Assembly: GCA_947034895.1 (NCBI GenBank)
Contig: OX344761.1
Location: 90,657,447 to 90,721,446, forward strand
Reading direction: 5' to 3'
Length of the DNA stretch: 64,000 nucleotides
Origin: Rhytidiadelphus loreus
Taxonomy: Eukaryota; Streptophyta; Bryopsida; Hypnales; Hylocomiaceae
The notes beneath the pieces are model-generated. The model saw only the letters and a program-made list of their open reading frames with translations, made no database searches and was not told the origin of the DNA. Shown here piece after piece: positions 11,618-23,300 of the stretch. Each line of letters opens with the position of its first letter. Position 1 is the stretch's first letter. The position numbers were made by a program, and so were the translations under genes.

Positions 11618-12700
11618 TTAGTAAAGAGGCCCTTATGTCCATGAATTTGGATAAAGGTAGAATCTATGCCTTAAATGAGGCAGTTTGTTTGTTTGGTTTG
11701 TTATAGTGAGATCTTGAGAATCACGTGCACCCCAATTGTGTTCATGGTATTGTCAAAAAGTTCTCAACAAAGAAGGATGCACAAACTTTGTTTTGTGGCA
11801 TACTAATTCTTGGCAAACAAATATTGAATTTCAAAGTTTTTATGAATTATTATGAATTAGAAAATTAGAAAAATATTTTTACTTCTATTTTATTATATTG
11901 TGGCAATGGCACAAGGCATAATAGTATAGGTGAAATGTTATTTTTCATTCAATAGAATGTTATTGATACCATCTCAAGATTAGAGAACATTTTTTCAGCT
12001 TCATTCAGTAGAAAATGGAGAATTTATTGTCAATATTTACTTCAAAAAATCATCTTACTTTTGAGTGAAAATTTGTATGATCTTTTCAAATAGGCATACA
12101 AAGTGCAATGTGCAAGAATGGAAATTATTTATTATTTGAGGTCATTCTTATCCTTTCTATTAATTCATGTAAGACATTGATGACATACTCAATTCATTAA
12201 TTATTTATTACTTATGGTAAGAAATTATTGGCCTTGCATTAGAAACTCTCGTGAACGCTTTCTATAGACATTGCTATTCAATGAAATAATTTGTGCAATA
12301 CTTGATGATATTGACAATAATAATTTATTTATTTATTTATTTGTTTTATGTGCATCATGAACTCTAGTCTTTGGACAAAAGAATTGAACCTATAAATGTA
12401 TTATACGGCTATAAAATGTAAATTGAACACATTGCCCAATTCAACAAATATTTCAAATGCAAGGACATAAAGATGTAATAATCGTCTATCTTGCAACATG
12501 TACTCTCTCTACAATGGCTAATGCTATCCCATGCTCTCAATTCCAAAAAAGAATTCAAATACTGGGAGAACCAACATCATTTGCATGTTTGTCAAATTAT
12601 TGATATTTTAAATTCTATAAACGTCAATTTCCTTCAATTTTTGTATACAACAATTTAAAATGATGTATACCAACATGGCAAGGCATAAAAAAAAATTCCG
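11618..12700. other. AT-rich intergenic DNA
   Basis: Contains an ATTT tetranucleotide run near 12325-12343. No coding region or repeat termini recognised. Confidence 0.5.
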
Positions 12701-14110
12701 GAGTTTTAAGAAATAATTGACAAAAGATAAAGTAATTCCAAATCATATTGAACAAAATTGACTTTTTTGACATGGCTAACTTTGAAATTGATTTTATTTC
12801 AAATCACAACGAAAAAGTTTCTTCAAACTTCTATGATAACATGTATTATGTTGCATACTACAACTTTCATATATCTGTTTTTGGACTTTGTCCATCGATG
12901 CTTAAGGTATGGTTGTTTGAATGAAAACGTTTCAACTTTGTACTTAGTTTTAGTTCTCACTGGACTTCTACCTAACAATTTTTTAAAGAATGAAAATCAA
13001 TTTTTTGTTTTCTAAAGAAATTTAGACTTTCAACTCAATTCTTCAATATAAATTTTTTTAATCCAAGATAGGTAGTGCAAAAAGTTTATGCTAAGCAAAT
13101 TTGATGCCTAAAAATATTTATTAGTGCAATGGTAATCCAATTGAACATGATCTATAGGTTATAGTTTACAACCTTTATTTAAAATATCACCACTTAATTC
13201 TTCTTCTATGTCTATGTTACACTTTATAACATAAATCCACTTTTAAAGAAAATTTGGACTTTTTCAAGGTCATTTGGGGATAAAGACATTAAACCCCTTA
13301 GAGCTTTGACGTCCCAATTTTGAACAATGAATAAAGACGTTCCAAGTCTTTTTTGACCGCAATACGTTTCATTCATCCAAATCAATACTTTGGCTTTTAA
13401 AAAACTACACTTTCTATATGATGAATTTGATGAAAATAACATATATTTGTAAGCCAAAAAATTATAGAAATTCAAGAATGGATTCAAGCGTTAAGGAGCT
13501 ACAATAGATGCTTCTATCTCATAATTCAAAACATAATTGCTCACTTGATCTACATCTTTCCAAGTATCTATTATAATAAGTGCAAAGTACCACAACTTGT
13601 TGTCACAATTTCCTCCATTTGAAGATAATCATACATTTATTCCAAACTCTTGTCTAAGATTTGGATGCCATTTTGAGTTTAAATTCTAAAGGACTATGGC
13701 ACAATTTGGGCAAAAGTAATGAAAAAATACCACTTTTTAGGTCAATGAAAAAAGAATGTTTTTTCCTTTCAAAATTGAAGTGTAAAAATTTGTACTAGAC
13801 TTCTATAGGAATGTGTCCAAATTTTTTTGGAAACTTTGACTGCACGGATTGAAAGATTATAATGTTTGAAGTTAGAAGCAAAAGTTTTTTTTTCTAACTT
13901 TGCCCCGATAGTGCCAATAGACTTTAACTCCTCCTAGAGTGAGATTTTCATACTACACATGCTTTTTTTTTGACATCCGCATCTTGTATCATGTAAATTA
14001 TATACCTGCCAACTTTTAAAATCATAGGAGGAATTTTGGACATGCTACCCCAAGCTGCCCTCAAAATTTAGGGCAACGCAACTTTTGCTTCCATCAGCCG
14101 ATTGGAATAA
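12701..14110. repeat. Relic related to the ~0.94-kb TTAA-flanked elements
   Basis: Blocks such as CTTCTACCTAACAATTTTTT, AACTCAATTCTTCAATATAA and GTAGTGCAAAAAGTTTA near 12966-13090, and a GCTGCCCTCAAAA block at 14056, resemble the interiors of the elements at 60039 and 56754. Termini are not recognisable, so the limits are approximate. Confidence 0.4.
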
Positions 14111-14200
14111 AAATTAGATTTTCATTAAGGGGGTACATCTTCACACCTTTGTATTAAATTTTCATGACCATCTAACGAAGATTGACTTCATAGGAACCTC

Positions 14201-14570
14201 AAGGTAGGAATACCATAAATGGCACCCCTCCTCCTAATGGCACAATAGGGTGTTCTAAAACGAACAATAGCTAGCTTTGATGTTGATTTGAATAAGATTC
14301 GATTTGCAGAAATTTGATTGGCTTAGACTTTATTAGGAACAAGTTCCAAAGGTAATTGTTTTAGGTGAAGCTATGAGACAAGAATGGGGTCCAAATGAAG
14401 AATCCACATTTATATTCAATAAAATATTCATTTTTGAAGATTTTTATTTTTATTTTTTTGCATTTATCCTCATCCTTATTTTTGCACACAATGAGCTGAA
14501 TTTCTCAATGAGTTTCCCATATCTTATAGGCTGAAATCCTTATTTTAACCGTTTATGGTATTCCTACCTT
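14201..14570. mobile_element. Family F MITE (AAGGTAGG group), 370 bp
   Basis: Left end AAGGTAGGAATACCATAAAT and the complement of the right end, AAGGTAGGAATACCATAAAC, agree at 19 of 20 positions. The interior is non-coding. No convincing target duplication. The first eight bases are shared with families A, B and D. Confidence 0.75.
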
Positions 14571-15002
14571 ACCCAAGATTTCTTGCATACTTTGAACGAA
14601 TACTTGATCCTTGCGCGGTTAAAAATCCAGTTATGGCAAACTAAAAAAAGGTCTATGATTCTTACAAAGAATACAGGAATGCAAATGTTGCAACAGTTGT
14701 ACTACCATATCAAATCCCCCCCAAACAAATGCAAAAAGGCACTTCAACAGTGTGAGATTCATATTAGCCATTGCAGTCACATACACATGCAAGCCGCAAG
14801 TAGCAAAAGCCAAATATCAAACTATGGGACAAACCAACTCCAGACCCCACTCGCCACATTATTGCCCACCCACCGGCATCACTTGGGTCCACAACTTCAC
14901 ATGACACTCATCACATAAAAAAAATCAGGGCTTCTCTCTCAAGCAAATATCACAACATTTGCACAAACATACACAGCAGCAGTCACAATACACGTACAAG
15001 TT
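14571..15002. other. Intergenic DNA
   Basis: CA-rich on the + strand (many CACA/CAACA words). No coding potential supported and no termini recognised. Confidence 0.45.
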
Positions 15003-15213
15003 AAGGTGGGTACCTCCAAAACTGCCACTTTTTGCTTGTACTACAACGAGTTACTATTATTAGAAAGGCCAAATTTTCATATTTTATTTTATTTATTGGC
15101 AAGTGAAAGGAGGTTCTAACGCACTTGAAAACTGTGACATTTGGATACCATATGCAAAAGTTAGGAAGGGTAAATTTTTGTTGGGTAGAGGTTGTCGTGT
15201 TGTTTCATCCACA
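15003..15213 (+). mobile_element. Family B MITE, first of two tandem copies
   Basis: Begins AAGGTGGGTACCTCCAAAAC and shares GCCACTTTTTGCTT, TTACTATTATTAGAAAGGCC and GCAAGTGAAAGGAGGTTC with the copy starting at 15221. The right terminus is not clear; the copy may be truncated by its neighbour. Confidence 0.6.
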
Positions 15214-15220
15214 TATTTTT

Positions 15221-15514
15221 AGGGTGGGTATTTCCAAAATTGCCACTTTTTGCTTAGATTGTACTTAGTTACTATTATTAGAAAGGCCAAATTTTCATAT
15301 TTTTTTTTTGTTGGCAAGTGAAAGGAGGTTCCAATACACACCAAACTATGGCATTTGGATATTGTATGCAACAATTATGAACGATAAAAATGTGACAATT
15401 TTGATAAAGGTTTTGGGATTGTTTCTTCCACATAGGTGCATATTGATTTTGACGATGAGTGATGATGATGGTGGTTTTGGGTTAGCGTCACATTTTATTG
15501 GGGGGTGGCCTACT
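15221..15514 (+). mobile_element. Family B MITE, second tandem copy
   Basis: Starts AGGGTGGGTATTTCCAAAAT and repeats the blocks of the first copy in the same order and orientation. A possible right end is CCACCC-like GGTGGCCTACTT at about 15503-15514. Confidence 0.6.
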
Positions 15515-15530
15515 TCTTGCTTACTTACAT

Positions 15531-15852
15531 AAGGTAGGAGGTCCATGAAGCACTTGGGTTCTAAAACCACCCACCTCTTGAAATGTACACTATTTGTACA
15601 TGTTTCTTTTTCATTGTATGTACAAATAGTCTACATTTCAAGAAGTGGACGATTTTAGTGACCAATGCATACCAACTTCAAAAATTCATAACTAATTCCA
15701 CACAACTCCAAAAAATATTAAACAACTAGGGTTAGGTGCCAACTTCATTTCTCTTTCAAGGAAATTTCACTGAAAAATCAATTTCAAGAAGTTTCACCTC
15801 CCCAAATTCAGTTTCAGCTCTTTAATGGGCACTTTATGGACCTCCTTCCTCA
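15531..15852 (+). mobile_element. Family A MITE with internal hairpin
   Basis: Left end AAGGTAGGAGGTCC, right end GGACCTCCTTCCT. About 40 bp inside the left end lies a long hairpin: CCACCTCTTGAAATGTACAC paired with GTCTACATTTCAAGAAGTGG, separated by a short T-rich loop (15573-15648). The right half matches all other family A copies. Confidence 0.75.
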
Positions 15853-17340
15853 GTGTTTGCAGCATATTGTCACAACAAGTCATCACCAATAAACCCACTT
15901 TTGAGACACATGCAATTCAAGCTTTTCCATGGCAACTTCAGTAATAGCAAGTTCAATTTATCAGACAAAACTCACATTGAAACAGCCTGTTTTAAAAAAA
16001 AACAATCCAACACACCTGTACTGTACTGTACTGCGACTGTCCATATGATGGATACTGTTTGCTCAATTCTTTTTTCTCACTTGAAAATACTCCATGGAGC
16101 CACCCAATCAACTGAAACATCCAACCTGGTAAGTTCTCAAAAACAGCACTGATTGTGGGCACCACATCATTTTCACTTTTTATTGCGCCGACGTCCGCGT
16201 AGTTCGTAGATTCAAAGAAAATCTTGTGAGGATTGAAGATTTTTAGAACTCCTGGTTGGATATTGTGATTTGAAAACCCACAGCAACTGAAGTGCACTCC
16301 TGCATCTTCATCCAATCATGCATTGTGAATTAGTACAGTACATCCGTCACCCGTCATCCAATGGATGTTTTTTTCATTCATCCCTACCATTGGTTCATCA
16401 TCCAATCAATATTCATTCATCTGTGGAACTCCATCCAGTCCGTGGTCATTGTTCATCCATCCGGGCACGGTAATGGCGTTCGTATAGGGAAGACAGGTCA
16501 CACTGCCGCGCTGGCACGGTTATAGAACGACCGCCCATCATTGTACCCGCGCCTACGTCGACGTTTCTCATCCACGGCGGTTCCAAACGGTCACAGGGGT
16601 AGGACAACTTCGTTCATCTCTTGAACGAAAGTCATCCACATTTTTCCATTCCTTCGCGAGTTTCTATCCATCCTCCGTGACAGAAGTGACAGAAGAGAGA
16701 GAGAGACGCAGGGAGGAGGGGGGAAAGCTTTGGCCATGTCCTTGCAAGCCCCGAGGCCAGAGCTCGCCGGCGATGGTGTGTCGGTCCCGTTGTCGCATTG
16801 CTCCTGTCGTCCCGATCCCTGTTCTTCTCATGCAGAAGATTTAGGAAACCGCAACAGAGAGGTCGCCGCGAAAAAATCCGGAAGAAAAACGTTGCACTGA
16901 AATGTGAGTTCCACCTTTTCTTTCTCGGTGACGCTGTTCTTTCACTTGCAAGTTTTATTGCTCATCATCAGATTGCATCCAATCTTGTGCAGCACGTTTT
17001 CGGATATCTGTGCCTTCTGGCAGCAGCGGCTTCGTTGTTACTTATTATTGCGTTTTGTCGACTCTCGGCATTGCTGAGCTCGTGGTTGTCTGGCAGAGTG
17101 TCAGATTCCTTCGTTTGGTGGCGCGTGTGGCGCGTCAGGGGAGGTGATCTTGGGGTAGGGATTTCGAAGGGATGTTGTCGAGTCGGGAGCTGCTGCTGAG
17201 CGGGGTGCCGGGCAGGGAGGTGAGGATGCGGAGTCGTCGATGGATGTGTGGATTGCGGTGTGCGACTTGCCAGGGCGGAGACAGATGAGTGGTAGTGGTT
17301 TGAGGTTTAGGAGGAGGAGGAACGTTGAGTTGTTATCACC
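15853..17340 (+). promoter_or_regulatory. CLASP upstream region and 5' leader
   Basis: GC content rises toward the gene. From 16345 to 16450 there are many degenerate CATCC/CATTCATC words, and a GA dinucleotide run at about 16693-16706, which is common in TATA-less plant promoters. A donor-like GTGAGT at 16904 and several AG sites before 17200 allow a 5' UTR intron, but I cannot choose among them. Several upstream ATGs exist in this stretch, so the leader is likely spliced or carries uORFs. Confidence 0.35.
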
Positions 17341-20300
17341 ATGGAGGAGGCTTTGGTGCAGTTGCAAGCGAAGGATACGAAGGAGCGAATGGCCGGGGTG
17401 GAGAGGCTGCAGACGTTGCTGGAGCAATGTCGCAAGAGCTTGACTGCCGCCGAAGTCTCCAGTCTCGTGGACGCGTCCATTTCTTTGCTCAAGGATAACA
17501 ACTTCAAAGTGGCGCAAGGGGCGCTACAGGCATTGGCGTCCGCAGCTGCGCTGGCGGGGGAGCACCTCAAGCTGCATTTCAATGCCTTGTTACCGGCCAC
17601 AGTGGAGCGCTTGGGGGACAGCAAACAACCTGTGCGCGATGCCGGACGGCGCTTTCTTCTGGCGCTTATGGAGGTGGGAGATTCAGTTTCTTGAAATCTT
17701 GAGCAGCGGGCATTTCCGCTTGATGGTGCATTGATTGATTGGAAAGGAGAGAGAATAATGCAGGGCAATTCGTACGATTCTTTTCCTCTTCGGGAATGCT
17801 GGTTTATCGGTTCCCGAGACCGCCTACATTTGTCGAATCGGTGGCCTCCAGTTTAGGGAGGACTTCAACTCTTATATCGTAGAAATTGCCCATATTGATG
17901 AGAGCGGAATGCGTTAAAATTTTATTTTTGAAAGTTTAGGGTTTTTGGTCAGGCTCTAATTAGGTTAAGCTGGAATTCGAGACGACTGCTGAGGAGTTTA
18001 CGCCAGCCCCTCGTATGTACTCCTCAAGTACATCTAAAGAGTATCATATGTACGCCGGGGAGACATTCCAGTGGTAGTGTCCCTCATGCAGCGTAGTCCC
18101 TGGCCTCGCATTTGTGTTCGTTGCTGTATGAACGATTGGCTAGAATGCCATTGGTTTGTTCGAGGACATGTTACGTAAGTCTTGACGATGTTAACGATTT
18201 TATCTGCCAGTTTGTACGAGTGCTCCTAAGGATTCATATTGAACACATTCGTGCTGGATAACAATATTATGTACTCAAATGGAGAACTGATTCTGTGCCA
18301 GATTTCATCACCCACCACCATTGTGGAGAGGGCTGGTGCGTATGCATGGAGTCATAAAAATTGGAGGGTGCGCGAGGAATTTGCTCGCACAGCGGCTTCA
18401 GCTTTAAATCTATTCACTGCAGCGGAGCTTCCATTCCAGCGACTTATCCTTCCTTCGGTATGATCATGAGAAATTGAGGATCATTTATTCTTTTTCATGA
18501 CCATCGTTTCTGTCAACTTTGCAGTGAAATGGGTATAAAAGTCGTAAGCAACACTGATACATCCACCTACGTGCAGATTCTTGCTGTCGATTATCCAATC
18601 CGAAAGCTGGCCTTGGATTATTCAAGTCATAGTTTGTTAGGCTTTATCAGTTGGTAGTGGAGAGCACTTTAATCTTAGCTACTCATGTTGTATGCAATCT
18701 TGCGTTGACAATCAGACAAGACTTGTACCGCAGCATGAGCTATCTCCAATTTGCAGTTGCTCCATTTGCTCTCGTGGTTATGTTGAACCGTAGTTGTCGA
18801 AGGTTCTATGTCGAGTCCTTCACCTGTGTTGGTGTGTTGTGTCTCAAGTGTTGTTTTGTAAGTCGATTGCAGGTGCTTCATCTGTTGGAGGATTCAAACA
18901 GCAGCGTGAGGGAAGCAGCTATGCTTTGTCTCGAAGTATGTTCTCATCAGTGACACAGTCGTCGATCCTAATTGACTTGTATCAGAACTTCAGTTGATTT
19001 GAGAATGCCGTGTCGTACGTTGTGGACTTCGGGGTTGCACTTTTTGGGTCCCACAACTCGAGTGTCGTAGTACTGGAACCCATTCCTGTGTTTCCGGCCC
19101 GTTCAAAGGGCGAATCACTCTTTCTTCATTTTCTGTTAGGCACATCATCCTGCCAGACCATCTTGTTGGAATCAGTCTTGGAAGTCGGCGTTGCCAGTCA
19201 GGATTCTTAGCATCTCCTCTGTGTTTTTTTCTGGCGATGTTGACCTTTATTCGGGTGTTTGAGATATGACCCTTTTAATGGAAATATGAGGTACTTAGAT
19301 TGTTAATTATATGGCATTACAGGAAATGTATCGGCAGGGCGGACAACAATTTGGAGATGAACTTCAACGCCACCAGTTACGAGCATCTCAGGTAACGCTT
19401 TGGTCCACACTTCGTGATTGCTTGTGATGAATTAAAATAAGGGAGTATGGGTAAAAAAGAGGATTTGAGGCGACAATACGTTGCAAGCGTTGAGTGGGCG
19501 ATGACTCTAAAAGCATCTTTATATGCAATTTAACCTTAACGATGTATAAAGTATGATCGCACTGGAAGGTTATGATGTTTTTGATTAGGCTGTAGCTTTT
19601 ATTGTGTAGAAAGCTTTTGGATCGCGTCTGTGATCCGACTTGAAAGTGAATTTGGTTATACAGGGGTCGGTCATTAGTCAGGAATTAGACGATACTGCAA
19701 TCTGATTCTAAAATTTTCCCTTCGTTTGCAGTTCAAAGAAATAAACGCCAGATTTGAGAAAATTGAACCTTTGAGGAACAGGTTTGACAAGCAACAGTCT
19801 TCGTCCGTTCAGTGCGTCACTCCACCAAATCGATTCTCCGCTCCTGCCAACCAGAACAAACCCGTTGCTCAGCAAGCTGTACCAAATCAGCATTGGCCTG
19901 CATCCGAGCTGAAAGTTGCTGTGTTGGGAGGAAGTACGAGGGGTAACAGTCCAAAGTCGAAGCTAGTTTCAGAAGGTAGTATTATGAGTTCCATCTTGTC
20001 AAATTTCAGGATTGGTTTAAGCAAAATGCAGTGGAGGCGATTCCTTGTGTATCATCAGTGTAGCAATTGTTACACTGATGATACACAAGGCATAAGCACT
20101 ATTGGGATCCTGTACTAATTTGGTCGTTCTGCAGGGGATAGTGCCATGGTCGAGAAGCCAGCTGATCCTATTAGAGTTTTTTCTGAGAAGGACTTGGCGA
20201 AGGAGTTTGAGAAAGCAGCAAGCATGCTTGCACCGGCGCAAGATTGGTCGATAAGGATGTCAGCCTTGCAAAGAATAGAAGGAATAGTTGCAGGAGGTAC

Positions 20301-23300
20301 GTGCTAGTGAACATTGCGGAAATGACTTGTATGCCCATTTTTCTATTGTGACAGGTTTGTCTAACATATTTTCTAATTTTGATGAGTGTTGAGGGTCAAA
20401 CAATTATTGAGAGAATGGCTCCGACATCCGAGGAGTTTCTCAGTGTTTTGTGTCAATAGGCATCCATTGACACTTGGTCAGCCTTGCGTGGATTGAGCGG
20501 AGTATATAGAAGTGTTGGTTCTTTTTGCTTTCTCGGTGACACTGAGAGAAATTGGAGGAATGTGTGTACGTGGGATTTTATTGGGATTTTATTATATGAT
20601 GTCTGTTCACTGTTCTTTCGCAGGTGCATCAAAGTACGGGGGCTTTTTGCAATTATTGAAGCAACTTGTGAATCCTCTTTGTGATCAGCTAGCTGATCGT
20701 CGATCTAGCATTGTGAAACAGGTACTACTGAACAGTGCCTAAGAGTAGCATTGCCATCCTGGTTTGTCTTATGTTGCAGTGTCCAGGCATAGCAACCGAA
20801 TGAACCATTTTCTTAACCAAAGAAACCGTTGACTAGAGGTAAACTCGTAGAGAATGTAGGCATGTACACTTGAATTTGATTTGCCTTACTAGTTAGCGGT
20901 TTTTCTACCTTTGTGCAGGCATGTCAACTCTTGAAAGTGCTGACCAAAGAGCTCAAACAAGACTTTGAAGCATTCGCAGAATCCTTTCTACCTGTGAGTC
21001 CTTCACAAAATTTTGTGCAATCGTGTGGTAGGAAGTCAATTTAAACTAATTATACCGAGTGTTTCTTTACTGAGAATATATTCTTCAAATTAGATTTCAG
21101 CAAGGGTTTAAAAATGTCTCATGGCTCACTGCTCAGATGCTTTTCAAGCTGGTGGTTATAACAGTTCTCGTTATTGCCGAGTCAGCGGACGCCTGCATCA
21201 AATCGGTCAGTCTCTGAAAAGGCTTTGTCGTGGGTTATCTTCCTTATTTTGTATTCTCTTTGATCCCTAGAGGAAGAACCTCATATTATCACTTAATACC
21301 CTTACACCGTTACGTTACTTCTTCTTTGTTCATCCTGATATATTGGTTATTTTTGAGGGGTATCGGTTAGCATTTGCTCACATCAATGTCTCCGCCTGAG
21401 TATAGATCACGAGCTTCGATATTGGTGAATTGTTAGTCGCTTGAATGACCCACGAATTTGCCTCCATATCGCCTTTGTAGAATGTTGTACTGGAAGAATG
21501 ATTCATAGCCTCAGACTCTGCAATGTGAAGAAATTGAAGTTAGTTATGAATTCTCCATTGCTTGTCTGCTGGTGCATCAGATGCTGCAATATTGCAAAGT
21601 TGCCCGAGTTCTTCCCAAGATGGTTGAATTGGCGAAACATGACCGGAATGCAGTGCTGCGGGCAAGGTATTCCGTTTGATATATATGTGTTAACCAAGAC
21701 AGCAGAGCTTACCTTCAACCCCTCAAATTTTGAGAGGGACGGATATCGTTGTATAGCTGAGAATGTTATAAATCTCGATCGGTACAGTTTTCTGCAACCT
21801 AATTGTGTAAATTTTTTACCTTGAAGGTGCTGTGAGTACTTGCTGTTGGTGTTGGAGCAGTGGTTTGATTCACCGGAGATGCAACGCTCAGCCGAGCTTT
21901 ATGAGGATCTTATCAAATGCTGCTGCGGAGATGCGATGAGTGAGGTACAGTTGGTCTTGCTCTCTTGATGCGATACAGTGGTGTAGTTGTGGTTGTATTT
22001 ACCTTGTTGGACCAACCATGTTTTGGAATGCATTTGTTTAAATTGGTACGAACATTGAAACTAAAAAGTCTACGCTCTGGGTAAATTGAACTGCGTGGTA
22101 CATCCTAGTCTCATCCCAAGAGTTCTTCTATTGATTATGTTGCAGGTGCGCTCTTTAGCGAGGCAGTGTTATCGGGTTTTTGCTAGGTGTTGGCCTGATC
22201 GGGCACGCCGTCTTTATCAAGCATTCGATCCTGTTACTCAGAGGGTGAGTTTCATGGCATGTGAACTGCCACAAATTTGATTAATCAAATGCCCAAATGG
22301 TCTTGTAATGGTCTTGTAAATCTTTCTGTTGCTCTCCATCTTGAATATTGTAATGCGTTCCCTTTTTTGCAGGTAATAAATGATGAGGATGGAGGGATCC
22401 TCAAGAAATATGGCCACTCTACCGTCCATGACACTCACCAATTTCGCAATCCCCCTGGCATTCCATTTCGCAATTCCACTGGCATACCAGCACTTGCGAT
22501 TACTCACAATACAATATCATCTGGGCAATCTAATTCGTCAAATGGGCTTCAAACTGCTTCTATGAATGGCTACAATACTAATCCTGTATCGAGGCCATCA
22601 TCAAGTATATTGCAGAGGAAGTCGTCAGAAGGTCCTCCTGAAAGAAGCTTACAAAGTGTGTTACAAGCCAGTCAACAACAAGTAAATGCTATTGAGAGCA
22701 TGCTAAAGGGTGTCTCTGTTGACGATCAAGGGTCATATTATTCAAATTCCCAAGCAAGCGGTAAATGCTCGAGTCAACAAAGAATATGCCCTCTTTTTCT
22801 CCCCCTGAATTTTCGTACTTATGTGCATTACCTAGCAGAAAGTTCTTTCTGTTTCTAGGGAGTTTTTGTGTATGAATTAACTGACACCATTCTTTTGTTA
22901 CAGTTGAAAACAGTTATTCCAAGATTCATTCCACTGGTGGAAGTTGGCCCTTACGTGCCGGGGTTGATCCCCCTTCCTCTAGGGATCCTCCTCATCAGGC
23001 ATCGGGTACTGCACCATACCATCAACCTAATCTGTCAGGCTTTCGACCTGGAAGTGCTGGAAGAACACTAAGTGGGCCTTCGGCATTTGGGGACATGGAC
23101 GCTGGAAGATTCGCAGACTTTACGGGGATGAGTAGAGAAGCTGAGCTTGTGGGTGACATGAATCAGGATTTTGCACGAGGCTTAGGGAAGACACAATCAG
23201 CGAAGAGAATACCAATGAGTGCCCAAAAGTATAATACCCGTAGCTCTAATGGTGATTATGATGAGCCCAAACAAGCTAAGCGCATTCCAAAGCCGGAAGG

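Noticed and set aside
16798..17199. 133-codon frame upstream of CLASP
   Set aside because: Starts at a non-ATG codon, is low in complexity and lies in the probable CLASP leader.
17101..17768. Minus-strand frames opposite CLASP exon 1
   Set aside because: Antisense shadows of the clearly coding exon.
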